Below, piece by piece: positions 34,064-41,605 of a stretch of 64,000 nucleotides of DNA. The stretch is taken from assembly GCF_002224125.1 (NCBI RefSeq), contig NZ_NCSM01000004.1:550130-614129 (forward strand), written 5' to 3'. Within the stretch, counting starts at the first letter, position 1, and each line of letters starts with the position of its first letter. The DNA comes from Streptomyces sp. NBS 14/10. Its GTDB lineage: Bacteria; Actinomycetota; Actinomycetes; Streptomycetales; Streptomycetaceae. The position numbers and the translations under genes are program-made. The notes under the pieces are model-generated. The model did no database searches. It was not told the origin of the DNA and was given only the letters and a program-made list of their open reading frames with translations.

Positions 34064-35662
34064 TCAGGACCCGAAGACCGCCTCACGCGGGCTGGCGCCA
34101 CGGGCGATGGACACGCCCTGGAGGTGCGAGGTCTTGAGCATCGGATAGTTGGCCTCGCCGAAGACCCCGCCGGTCAGACCGGTCCCGCCATGGCTGGGCA
34201 GATAGGGCAGGAACCCGATGTGCGAGTCGTTGATCTTCAGCAGGCCGCCGTTGACGACGCGCTGGACGAACGAGTCGATGACGTCCTCGGACTCCGCCCA
34301 CAGCGAGTTGCGCAGCCCGTACTCGTTGGTGTTGACGAAATCGAGGAACCCGTCGAGGAGTTCGTCATCGGCGGACGGCTCCGGGACGACGATCGGCAGC
34401 AGCGGGAAGAACGTCTCCTGGCGTACGACGTCCAAGCGGCGCGCACCGGGCAGCCCGTTCACCCGCACCACGGTGGGCTGGAGGAAGACACCGGTGTCCG
34501 AAGGGGTGCCGTCCAGTTCGGTGCGCCTGCCGCCGGTGACCAGCTCCGCGCCGCCCGCCAAGGCCTGCTGGAGCAGTCCGAAGAAGCGCTCGCTGCGGCG
34601 GACCGGAGACAGCAGCACGCCGTCGTCCTCGGGATAGCCGGGGCGTACGGTCTTGGCCTGCTCCTTGACCGCGGCGATCAGCTCGTCGGCGACGGCGGGG
34701 TGCACCAGGACGCAGTTGGGGACCATGCAGATCTGCCCGGAGCCGTAGAACGACTCGCAGATCGCCTCGGCGGCGCGCGTGAGGTCCGCGTCCTTCCATA
34801 CGACGATGCTGTCGTTGCCGGCCAGCTCCAGGATCGGCTTCTTGCCGTGTGCGACGCACCGCTCCTGGAAGGCCAGGCCCTCCTTGCTGCCGCCGATGTA
34901 GAAGATGTCGTCGATGAGCGGGCTTTCGATCCACCGGTCCAGTGTCTGCTTCGGGTTGGAGCAGACGGCGTTGAGCACACCGGGGGGTGCCCCGACCTCG
35001 TCGAGCAGTGGCGCCACGACCTCGCGCAGCACCCACATGGTGGACAGGGCGATGGAGCGGGGCGCCCGTACGACGACGGCGTTGCCCGCCATCAGGGCGA
35101 GCACCGCGAGGGCGGCGCTGGGCGCGGGGGCGTTCTGCGGCGGGTTGAAGGCGACCACGCCGTCGGGCCGACGGCGTACGATCAGCCGCCGCCCGGCGTG
35201 CTCGAACTCCGTGTGCATACGCTGCCGGTACCAGCCCAGGCTCTCCTCGCTGTACACCTGGAACAGGCAGCTCAGTTCCCAGCGGGCCAGGCTCACCGGA
35301 TGTCCCTCGGCGACCAGCATGTCCAGGAACTCGTCCCGGCGGCGGTCCAGCGCCTCGCGGAACAGCGTGCCGAGACGCATCCGCCGCTCCAGCGGGATCG
35401 CCGCCCAGCCCGGTGCGGCCGACGCCGCGGCCTCCGTGGCCAGATCGATCGCGGCATCGGACGCGACGGCGCAGCGGCCCACCACATAGGGGTGGTCCGC
35501 GGCCGTGGATTCGGGATTCCGCTCCAGATCCCTTTTCAGGCTGACGCTCGTGAAGACGTCTTCCAGCAGCGACTGTGCGCTGACGGTGTACACCCAGCCG
35601 TCGCCCTCGACGTCCTTGCCCGCGATATAGAGCTTGTAGCTGTGCAAGGGGTTTTCACGCAT
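34064..35662 (-). CDS. Aldehyde-dehydrogenase-superfamily enzyme, possible acyl-thioester reductase
   Basis: 532 residues, ALDH fold. GVVAFNPPQNAPAPSAALAVLALMAGNAVVVR is the Rossmann/cofactor segment. The general-base Glu is in PILELAGNDS, the catalytic Cys in FYGSGQICMVPN, and the C-terminal RQETFFPLLPIVV with GLRNSLWAES is typical. Because Glu and Cys are both retained it could be an ordinary aldehyde oxidiser, but the family also contains CoA/ACP-acylating reductases. Placed directly before an aminotransferase, it may release the ACP-bound chain as an aldehyde. ATG 35662 is adjacent to a TTG, with GGAGGGTCC upstream. The N-terminal ~60 residues are less conserved. Confidence 0.8.
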   Translation of the reverse strand: MRENPLHSYKLYIAGKDVEGDGWVYTVSAQSLLEDVFTSVSLKRDLERNPESTAADHPYVVGRCAVASDAAIDLATEAAASAAPGWAAIPLERRMRLGTLFREALDRRRDEFLDMLVAEGHPVSLARWELSCLFQVYSEESLGWYRQRMHTEFEHAGRRLIVRRRPDGVVAFNPPQNAPAPSAALAVLALMAGNAVVVRAPRSIALSTMWVLREVVAPLLDEVGAPPGVLNAVCSNPKQTLDRWIESPLIDDIFYIGGSKEGLAFQERCVAHGKKPILELAGNDSIVVWKDADLTRAAEAICESFYGSGQICMVPNCVLVHPAVADELIAAVKEQAKTVRPGYPEDDGVLLSPVRRSERFFGLLQQALAGGAELVTGGRRTELDGTPSDTGVFLQPTVVRVNGLPGARRLDVVRQETFFPLLPIVVPEPSADDELLDGFLDFVNTNEYGLRNSLWAESEDVIDSFVQRVVNGGLLKINDSHIGFLPYLPSHGGTGLTGGVFGEANYPMLKTSHLQGVSIARGASPREAVFGS

Positions 35663-35695
35663 CAAAGGACCCTCCGAGTCGGCCCCGCGGCACGC

Positions 35696-36325
35696 TCAAC
35701 CCTGGACTCCGGGCGGCGGAATGAACATGGGAGTCAAGGTGACGTCGGATTCCGGCAGTTGGATCGGCTCGCCGATGCGCTGCATGCCAAGCCGCTCCCA
35801 CAGCAGGGCGTTCCGCTCGGACGAGGCCTCGCAGTAGCCTCCGAGATCGAGGGATACGGCGAGTCGTACCAGTTCGTCCGTGAGGGCCGTCCTGGCATCC
35901 GTCCCGCGCGCTTCCGGGTGGACGGCGGCGAGCGCCACATGTCCGTGCCGTGGAAGGTCCTGCGGATAGTTGGAGTCGAGCGCTTCGATGAGCTGCAGGC
36001 AGCGCTTCTCCGCGGGGCCGGTGGAGGCCGCGATATCGGCGAGGAACGCCTCCTCGTCCTCCGCGGTGAGGGGGACCGTCCTGCCCGAGGGCGAGGGCTC
36101 CCAGACGAGGACGCCACTGTGGTCCGGCGTGACGATGGCGGTTCCCTCGTGGTCCAGCATGAATTTCACCCAGGCCCGCAGAAAGCCGCGCAGATAGCGC
36201 TCCCGCTCCGGAGTCCCGGGCGGTATCAGCCAATTGACGACCGGGTCGTCCTCGAGGAAGGCCGCGGTCAGGGTGTCAACAATCGCGTCCAGATCCGTGG
36301 ACGTCTTCACTTCGTTCACTTTCAT
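35696..36325 (-). CDS. GNAT-family N-acetyltransferase
   Basis: 209 residues. The N-terminal half (LDAIVDTLTAAFLEDDPVVNWLIPPGTPERERYL) is typical of Streptomyces GNATs. The acetyl-CoA region reads HVALAAVHPEARGTDARTALTDELVRLA, slightly off the Q/RxxGxG/A consensus (RGTDAR). The C-terminal EASSERNALLWERLGMQRIG is conserved. The role could be acetylation of the pathway amine, giving tailoring or self-protection; this is inferred from context only. ATG 36325 shares a TGATG with the preceding gene stop, so they are coupled. There are 33 bp to the ALDH-like gene. Confidence 0.83.
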   Translation of the reverse strand: MKVNEVKTSTDLDAIVDTLTAAFLEDDPVVNWLIPPGTPERERYLRGFLRAWVKFMLDHEGTAIVTPDHSGVLVWEPSPSGRTVPLTAEDEEAFLADIAASTGPAEKRCLQLIEALDSNYPQDLPRHGHVALAAVHPEARGTDARTALTDELVRLAVSLDLGGYCEASSERNALLWERLGMQRIGEPIQLPESDVTLTPMFIPPPGVQG

Positions 36326-37056
36326 CACTTTCCATCTGCGGTTCGCGATACAGCGGGAAGCCTGACCGCGCACTGTTGCCAGACGCCGGTCAGCCAGTCG
36401 GCGGCGATCCCGATCGGGGCGTCCTGCGCGTTCCCGCCGCCCTTCGGCGGGGCGTCATCGGGTGATTCCTTCGCCTGCTGAGGGGCGAGGGCGTACGACG
36501 GGGTGACCGCCGGCTCCCGGAACTCCGTGGGGGCGAAGCGCCGCGTGAATGCGTACGGCGGAGGGGGCCAGGTGGGGGTCTCGGGCGAGTACGGCAGGAA
36601 GAGGGTGGGGTCGTCCGGCCGCTCCGCGCGTCGCTCGGTCGCCTCACCGGCGGACAGCTGGGCATAGAGCAACGGCCGCTCGCCGACGCACTCCGCGCAC
36701 AGGTCGAAGAGCCGTTCATCGGCGATGACCTGACGCGGTAGGCACGAGGCATGAAGAGAGGCCAGACGTTCCCGGTAGGTATCGGTCCGGGTCGGCAGGG
36801 CGGGTGGGAAGACGGGGACCGGGATCACCCCGGCCCGCTCCATTCCCAAGAAGGCGGTGATGAACTCACGCTGGTCCGAGAGCATGAGAATGGCGCGGTC
36901 CCCTGGCGTGAAGCCGGCGGCGGCGACCCCTCTGCCGATGCCCTCGGCAGCCTCTTTGAGATCGGCGAAGCTGAGAAATTCGGCCGACTCTCCTGAGACA
37001 AACGTGAACCCTCGGGTAGTAGACAGCATTCTACTAATGACACGAGACAAGCTCAC
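36325..37056 (-). pseudogene. Fatty-acyl-AMP ligase (FAAL), N-terminal third only
   Basis: The first ~165 residues match FAAL/acyl-CoA-synthetase N-terminal domains: FTFVSGESAEFLSFADLKEAA, GDRAILMLSDQREFITAFLGMERAGVIPVPVFPP. Just after RPDDPTLFLPYS, where the ATP-binding P-loop (YTSGSTG..K) should follow, the family sequence ends. A ~75-residue Pro-rich tail (TWPPPPYAFTRRFAPTEFREP and on) leads to the stop. All adenylation motifs are absent, so it cannot activate acids. GTG 37056 is 10 bases after GGAGG and the stop is coupled to the GNAT start. It may be a deletion derivative kept for coupling, or an evolved short protein. It is first in the operon. Confidence 0.7.
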
Positions 37057-37619
37057 GTAACGGAAACCTCCACCTGTGTGTTCTCCGGGCCGGGAGAACA
37101 GTTACCCGATAAGGCACTCGGCAATTCCAGTGGCGTGCCGATGAACGTATCAACGCAGCCAATCGCGAACATACAGCGGCCGGTGTAGCAGTAACTGCAC
37201 TCTCTGCGGATGCCCGTCATCCACCCTCGACCGTATTCGGCCCCCGTGTACTCCCAGGCGGTGAGCCGGGCCGGGCTCGGCCGACCGGTCGAATGGAAAG
37301 GGGAAGCGATAATTCCGAGCATTGCCGCAGGTGGGAAGGGGTTTGTGGCCCGCCGACCGGCCAGACGAGGTATGCGGCCAGACGCTTCGGGCTACCGCGC
37401 GGAGTGGAAAGCGGCCTGGTGGGCCGATGGGCGTACCGCGATGGGTGACGGCCATCCGCGTCTTTCATCACCTGTTCACCCGTTGACCTGGAAGTCCGGG
37501 ATTCCGCCGACTTACGCGTAATCAGCGACCTGCGCGGTCAGTTTTTCCTTGCGTGTGTCACCGGTGCATGCAAGGGTTTCCGGTGTCTGGTCGGCCGGTT
37601 CGGCCCGGAGGAGGAACAT
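37057..37619. other. 563-bp divergent regulatory region of the biosynthetic locus
   Basis: No convincing gene; open frames here have no RBS and no recognisable fold. It separates the minus-strand biosynthetic operon from the plus-strand regulator arm, is AT-richer at 37090-37150 and 37290-37330 (GATAAT), and contains the palindrome at 37079-37100. Both promoters probably lie here. Confidence 0.6.
37079..37100. promoter_or_regulatory. Palindromic operator TGTTCTCC-N6-GGAGAACA
   Basis: Perfect 8-bp arms (37079-37086 and 37093-37100) around GGGCCG, beginning 23 bp upstream of the FAAL GTG. Its position over or next to the operon's translation leader suits a repressor or activator site. Candidate binders are the LuxR-type regulator or a regulator outside the window; SARPs normally use direct repeats, so the SARP is less likely. 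Confidence 0.6.
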
Positions 37620-38357
37620 TTGATCAGCGGGGGAGACAGTGATGTGGTGGCGGGTGCGGAGACCACATTACTCATCGCGGATGCGCACCCCTGGACAAGG
37701 CTGGGGCTTTCCGCGCTGTTGAACGCGGTACCGGGGCTGAGCGTGGTGGCTCAGGCCGCAGACAGTGAAACAGCTTGCGCGCTGGCCGAGGATGTCAAAC
37801 CGGATATCGTCATCATCGACACCGATTTCCCGGATCTCGGCGGGGCGGAAACCATCCAGCGCATCCTGGAGGCGGACCCCGAGGACCCGCCGACCGCCCT
37901 CCTCGTCACCTCGACAGTCGATGACAATGACATATACGCGGCCCTCCACGCAGGTGCTCGCGGAATTCTCCTGAAGAACATCCCGCCGGAGCAGATGACC
38001 GCGGCCGTCACGGCCGCCGCCCGCGGCAATATGGTGTTCTCGCCCGGCGTGATGTCACGTCTGGTCGACATCTGCACCCATCGCACCACGCCGGTCGAAT
38101 ACGACGGTTCGAGGCTGGCCACGCTCACCATGCGCGAGGCCGAAGTGCTCAAGCTGGTCGCCAAGGGGTACGGGAACTCGACCGTCGCCAAGATTCTGCA
38201 CATCAGCGAAGCGACGGTGAAGACGCATCTCAACCGCGCCATGGGGAAGCTGGAAATCAGCAGCAGGGCCCAAGCCGTCGCCCTGAGCTATGAGTTCGGC
38301 CTGGTGATACCGCGGCAGCGGGTCGCGGGCCCGATGTCGAACGCCAACAGCGCATAA
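37620..38357 (+). CDS. LuxR/NarL-family response regulator
   Basis: 245 residues. Receiver domain (~15-135): ETTLLIADAHPWTRLGLSALL, phospho-acceptor Asp in DIVIIDTDFPDLGG, Thr in LLVTSTVD, Lys in GILLKNIPP. The C-terminal LuxR HTH (~175-235) is LTMREAEVLKLVAKGYGNSTVAKILHISEATVKTHLNRAMGKLEI. TTG 37620 follows GGAGGAGG. No sensor kinase is adjacent, so it may be an orphan or atypical regulator, as is common in antibiotic clusters. It reads away from the biosynthetic operon and ends in a strong hairpin at 38415-38436. Confidence 0.88.
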   Translation: MISGGDSDVVAGAETTLLIADAHPWTRLGLSALLNAVPGLSVVAQAADSETACALAEDVKPDIVIIDTDFPDLGGAETIQRILEADPEDPPTALLVTSTVDDNDIYAALHAGARGILLKNIPPEQMTAAVTAAARGNMVFSPGVMSRLVDICTHRTTPVEYDGSRLATLTMREAEVLKLVAKGYGNSTVAKILHISEATVKTHLNRAMGKLEISSRAQAVALSYEFGLVIPRQRVAGPMSNANSA

Positions 38358-38414
38358 GCGCCGAAACGTCCCGGATTCGGGCGTGGCGCTCGTCGGCTCG
38401 CCGACCCGTCGGGA

Positions 38415-38436
38415 CCTCCGGCCCCGGGGCCGGAGG
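38415..38436 (+). terminator. 22-bp perfect palindrome, probable terminator of the LuxR gene
   Basis: CCTCCGGCCCC followed directly by GGGGCCGGAGG, then an A-rich CAAAAAGAAAG. It is 58 bp beyond the stop codon at 38357. The self-complementary centre supplies the loop. Confidence 0.7.
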
Positions 38437-38526
38437 CAAAAAGAAAGTGTTTTCGAAGCGGACGCGAAGTGTCGTGCGCAAGCATGGTCGGGCAAGCCCT
38501 GGTACACCACCGTAGGAGGATTTGTC

Positions 38527-38685
38527 ATGGGGAACGGAAAGACGACTGAAAAGGCCGCGGTTTCCGGCCTGGAGACCGCTGTTCTGCGGGACGCCCTGGT
38601 GGTCCCGGTCCGGATGAGCCTCGGCTGGCCGGCCGCGCGCAGCTCTTCGGAGCTCGTCGACGCGGTGCGTGGCGCCCAGCGCTGA
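38527..38685 (+). CDS. 52-residue orphan peptide between two hairpins
   Basis: ATG 38527 follows GTAGGAGGATTTGTC, one of the best ribosome sites in the window. The peptide begins MGNGKTTEKAAVSGLETAVL, continues RDALVVPVRMSLGWP and ends Ser/Arg-rich (AARSSSELVDAVRGAQR). It has no Cys and no signal peptide. Upstream (38415-38436) and downstream (38701-38730) hairpins isolate it as its own small transcription unit. I do not recognise a family. It could be a ribosomally made peptide precursor, a small regulator, or an adaptor for the biosynthetic enzymes; no RiPP-modifying enzyme is nearby. Confidence 0.6.
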   Translation: MGNGKTTEKAAVSGLETAVLRDALVVPVRMSLGWPAARSSSELVDAVRGAQR

Positions 38686-38700
38686 CCGCGCTCTTGGGAC

Positions 38701-38730
38701 GGCCTTGGGCGCCGCGCGGCGCCCAAGGCC
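38701..38730 (+). terminator. 13-bp perfect-stem hairpin after the small peptide gene
   Basis: GGCCTTGGGCGCC, loop GCGC, GGCGCCCAAGGCC, starting 15 bp after the stop. It is the strongest hairpin in the locus and separates the peptide gene from the next gene. Confidence 0.8.
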
Positions 38731-38793
38731 GGACGGTCCGCAGGCGCTTGGGGAAGCTTGAGGAACCTTGAGGAAGAAGGCAACACCCGGCTC

Positions 38794-39555
38794 ATGACGC
38801 TCTTCTCGTTCCGCTCCTGCTTCGACGGAGCCGTGCCGCCGACGGTGGCCGACCCCGCGGCGCTCGGCACCGCCGCGTTCCGCGCCGTCTCCTACTGTGA
38901 ACCGTTCCGCGCCGCCTCGGCGTACGGCTGGTACCTCTACCCGCCGCTGGACTGCTTTGTGAAGTGGGACGGGGCCTCCTTCCGCTGGCTCGCCGAAGGC
39001 TGCCCCGACTGGCTGCCGCTCACCGAGCTGGCGGCCCAGACCATGCTGCGGGTGCGGGACGGCGAGGCGCCCGACGACGACCCCGTGCTCGGTCTGCCGG
39101 TCTTCTCCGCCGCGCCCGAACCCGGACTGCTCCAGGTGTGGACGGGCCTGGTCGCGCGCACCCCGCCGGAGTGGAGCCTGCTGGTGCGTGGCGTGCCGAA
39201 CCTGCCGGGCAGCCTGACGTACGAGGTACAGGACGGGCTGCTCGAATCCGGCTGGTGGCACGGACCGCTCGTGGGCAATCTGCGGTTCCGCCGCACCGAC
39301 GAGGTGGTCCGACTCTCCCGCAGGTACCCGCTGTTCGCCGTGCAGCCGGTGCCGTCCGAGGCGTATCAGAGCCGGACGCTGCGTCAAATGGAGTTCGTAC
39401 CGGCCGACTCCGACAGCCTCTCGGAGACCCGGCAGATGATCGCCGACGCCCTCGCGGTCCGGGATGACGACCGGCCCGGCGGCTACCGCCGCGAGGTGGC
39501 GCGCCGGCGGCGCGGAGACGAGACGCCGGACGCCAAGGCCGCATCGCCGCAGTAG
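38794..39555 (+). CDS. Conserved hypothetical protein (DUF6065-like), in operon with the SARP
   Basis: 253 residues. CEPFRAASAYGWYLYPPLDCFVKWDG resembles, from memory, proteins of the DUF6065 type found in natural-product loci; later WTGLVARTPPEWSLLVRGVPN and ESGWWHGPLVGNLRF continue the pattern. It has no signal peptide, no membrane segment and no obvious catalytic motif; the C-terminal 30 residues are charged and disordered. The ribosome site before ATG 38794 is weak; a TTG at 38758 is possible but gives an unconvincing leader. The gap to the SARP is 19 bp. Its function is unknown; linkage suggests regulation or tailoring. Confidence 0.6.
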   Translation: MTLFSFRSCFDGAVPPTVADPAALGTAAFRAVSYCEPFRAASAYGWYLYPPLDCFVKWDGASFRWLAEGCPDWLPLTELAAQTMLRVRDGEAPDDDPVLGLPVFSAAPEPGLLQVWTGLVARTPPEWSLLVRGVPNLPGSLTYEVQDGLLESGWWHGPLVGNLRFRRTDEVVRLSRRYPLFAVQPVPSEAYQSRTLRQMEFVPADSDSLSETRQMIADALAVRDDDRPGGYRREVARRRRGDETPDAKAASPQ

Positions 39556-39574
39556 CCGAAGACGAGAACGCACG

Positions 39575-41605
39575 ATGCGCTACCAGCTCCTGGGCCCCGT
39601 GACGGCCACCGGCCCGGAAGGCCCCGTGGCCGTGGCCGGGCCCAAACGACGGGCGGTGCTCGCGGCCCTGCTGCTGAACGCCAACCGTGTGGTGTCCGAG
39701 AGCCGGCTGTCCCATCTGGTGTGGGGGAACGACCCGCCGCCCAGCGTCCGCGGACAGATCCAGGTCCACGTGTCGGGCTTGCGGAAACTGCTGGGCCGTG
39801 GCGCCATACTCCGGCAGGCGCCGGGCTACCTCATCGTGGTCGGGCCCGGCGAACTCGACCTGCACGTCTTCGACGAGGCCGTGGCACGGGCCCGGGAAGA
39901 ACTCGAAGCCGACCGCCCCGAGCAGGCCGCCGAACGGCTGCGCGGCGTGCTGGACACCTGGCGCGGACCGGCGCTGGGCGGGGTGACCGAATCGCTTCGC
40001 GCGCTGGAGGTACCCGGGCTGAACGAGCGGCGGCTGAGCGCCCTGGAGGACTACTTCGACGCCCGGCTCGCCGCCGGCCGGCACGTCCACACCGTCGGTG
40101 AGCTCCAGCAGGAGGTCGGCCGTCACCCGTTCCGGGAGCGGCTGCAGGTGCAGCTGATGCTGGCGCTGCACCGGTGCGGCCGTACCCCCGAGGCCCTTCA
40201 GGTGTACGCGGACACCCGCGCCCGGCTCGCCTCCGAGGTGGGCATCGAACCGGGCCGCTCGCTCCGCGACACCCATCTGCGGCTGCTGCGCGACACCACC
40301 GGATGCGGGACGGCCGACGCGGCCGGGTGCGCCCCGGACCTCGGCGTCCCGGCCCCGGTGCCGACCGCCATCTCGGTCGGCGCATCGGACGGCCGCGGAC
40401 CCCTCGTCGAACAGGCGCTGGTGCCCCGGCAACTGCCGCCTGATGTCCCGCTGTTCGTCGGCCGGAGTGAGCAGCTGGCGTATCTGGACGGCCTGCTCGC
40501 GGCCACGGCGACCACCACCGTGGCCGCCGCGATCGGCGGCGGCCCGGGGGTGGGCAAGACCTCGTTCGCGGTGCACTGGGCCCACCGGGTCCATGACCGC
40601 TTCCCCGACGGCCAGCTGTATGTGTCCCTGCGCCAGGGCGGGCCGGACGCGCCGGCGCTGGACCCGGCGGAGGCGGCGGCCACCGTGCTGGAGGCGTTCG
40701 GCGTGCCCGCGCCGCGGATCCCGGCCGGCCGGGCCGCCCGGCTCGGCCTCTACCGCAGTGTGCTGGCCGGCCGACGGGTGCTCATCGTGCTGGACGACGC
40801 CCAGGACGCCGATCAGGTACGGCCGTTGCTGCCGGGCGTACCCGGCTGCCTCGTCGTGGTCACCAGCCGCACCCGCCTGGTCGGCCTGGTCGCGGCCGAG
40901 GGTGCCTGGCCCGTCACCCTCGACCTGCTGTCGGCCCGCGAGGCCCGCGAGTTCCTGGCCCACCGCCTCGGCGCGGCCCGGGTGGCGGCCGAACCGGAGG
41001 CGGCCGGCCAGCTCGGCGAGGTGTGCGCCCGGCTTCCGCTCGCCCTCGCGGTGGTGGCCGCCCGCGCCGCCACCTGTCCGCACTTCCCGCTCGGCGCGGT
41101 GGTCGAGGAGTTGCGGGACGCCTGTGTGGGCCTGGACGCGCTGGACAGCGGAGACCCGGCCACCGACCTGCGCGCGGCGTTCGCCCGGTCGTACCGCTCC
41201 CTCAGCCCGCCCGCCGCCCGGCTGTTCCGTCTGCTCGGCATCCACCCGGGGCCGGACATCACCCCGGCCATCGCCGCCGGGCTGCTGGGCGAACCGGTAC
41301 GGCGGGCCCGCGCGCTGCTCGCGGAGCTGAGCCGGGCCCATCTGATGACCGAGGACGCCCCGGGCCGCTACCGCGGCCACGATCTGCTCCGCGCCTACGC
41401 CCTGGAGCTCACCCTGGTCCACGACACCGACGAGGACCGCCGGGCCGCCCTCCACCGACTGCTCGCCCACCCGCCGCACCCCGCCCACCGGGCGGCCCGA
41501 CCGCTCCCCGCCCCGACCGAACCCCCGCGCCCGGCCGTGCCGTCACCTCGTCTTCTGCCACCGGTGGGCAACGAGGCGGTGTGCGAGGCCGAGGAGTTCC
41601 GGTAG
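39575..41605 (+). CDS. SARP-family regulator with NB-ARC ATPase domain, C-terminal TPRs absent
   Basis: 676 residues. The OmpR-like DNA-binding domain (~1-95; RYQLLGPVTATGPEGPVAVAG, RRAVLAALLLNANRVVS, LRKLLG) and bacterial transcriptional activation domain (~100-245; EVGRHPFRERLQVQLMLALHRCGRTPEALQVYADTRARL) are complete. The NB-ARC domain (~290-600) has Walker A AAIGGGPGVGKTSFAVHWAH and Walker B RVLIVLDDAQDA. AfsR-type proteins continue with ~300 residues of TPRs; here the chain ends soon after GRYRGHDLLRAYALELTLVHD with a Pro/Arg tail that overlaps the convergent ADP-ribosylglycohydrolase gene. It likely activates the biosynthetic operon through direct repeats. ATG 39575. Confidence 0.86.
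   Translation: MRYQLLGPVTATGPEGPVAVAGPKRRAVLAALLLNANRVVSESRLSHLVWGNDPPPSVRGQIQVHVSGLRKLLGRGAILRQAPGYLIVVGPGELDLHVFDEAVARAREELEADRPEQAAERLRGVLDTWRGPALGGVTESLRALEVPGLNERRLSALEDYFDARLAAGRHVHTVGELQQEVGRHPFRERLQVQLMLALHRCGRTPEALQVYADTRARLASEVGIEPGRSLRDTHLRLLRDTTGCGTADAAGCAPDLGVPAPVPTAISVGASDGRGPLVEQALVPRQLPPDVPLFVGRSEQLAYLDGLLAATATTTVAAAIGGGPGVGKTSFAVHWAHRVHDRFPDGQLYVSLRQGGPDAPALDPAEAAATVLEAFGVPAPRIPAGRAARLGLYRSVLAGRRVLIVLDDAQDADQVRPLLPGVPGCLVVVTSRTRLVGLVAAEGAWPVTLDLLSAREAREFLAHRLGAARVAAEPEAAGQLGEVCARLPLALAVVAARAATCPHFPLGAVVEELRDACVGLDALDSGDPATDLRAAFARSYRSLSPPAARLFRLLGIHPGPDITPAIAAGLLGEPVRRARALLAELSRAHLMTEDAPGRYRGHDLLRAYALELTLVHDTDEDRRAALHRLLAHPPHPAHRAARPLPAPTEPPRPAVPSPRLLPPVGNEAVCEAEEFR

Noticed and set aside
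37210..37521. 103-codon plus-strand open frame in the divergent biosynthetic promoter region
   Set aside because: No ribosome site, no recognisable fold, atypical composition, and it overlaps likely promoters.
38257..39573. Long antisense frame across the LuxR tail, peptide gene and hypothetical gene
   Set aside because: Arg/Gly-rich shadow sequence that crosses two strong hairpins and three supported genes.
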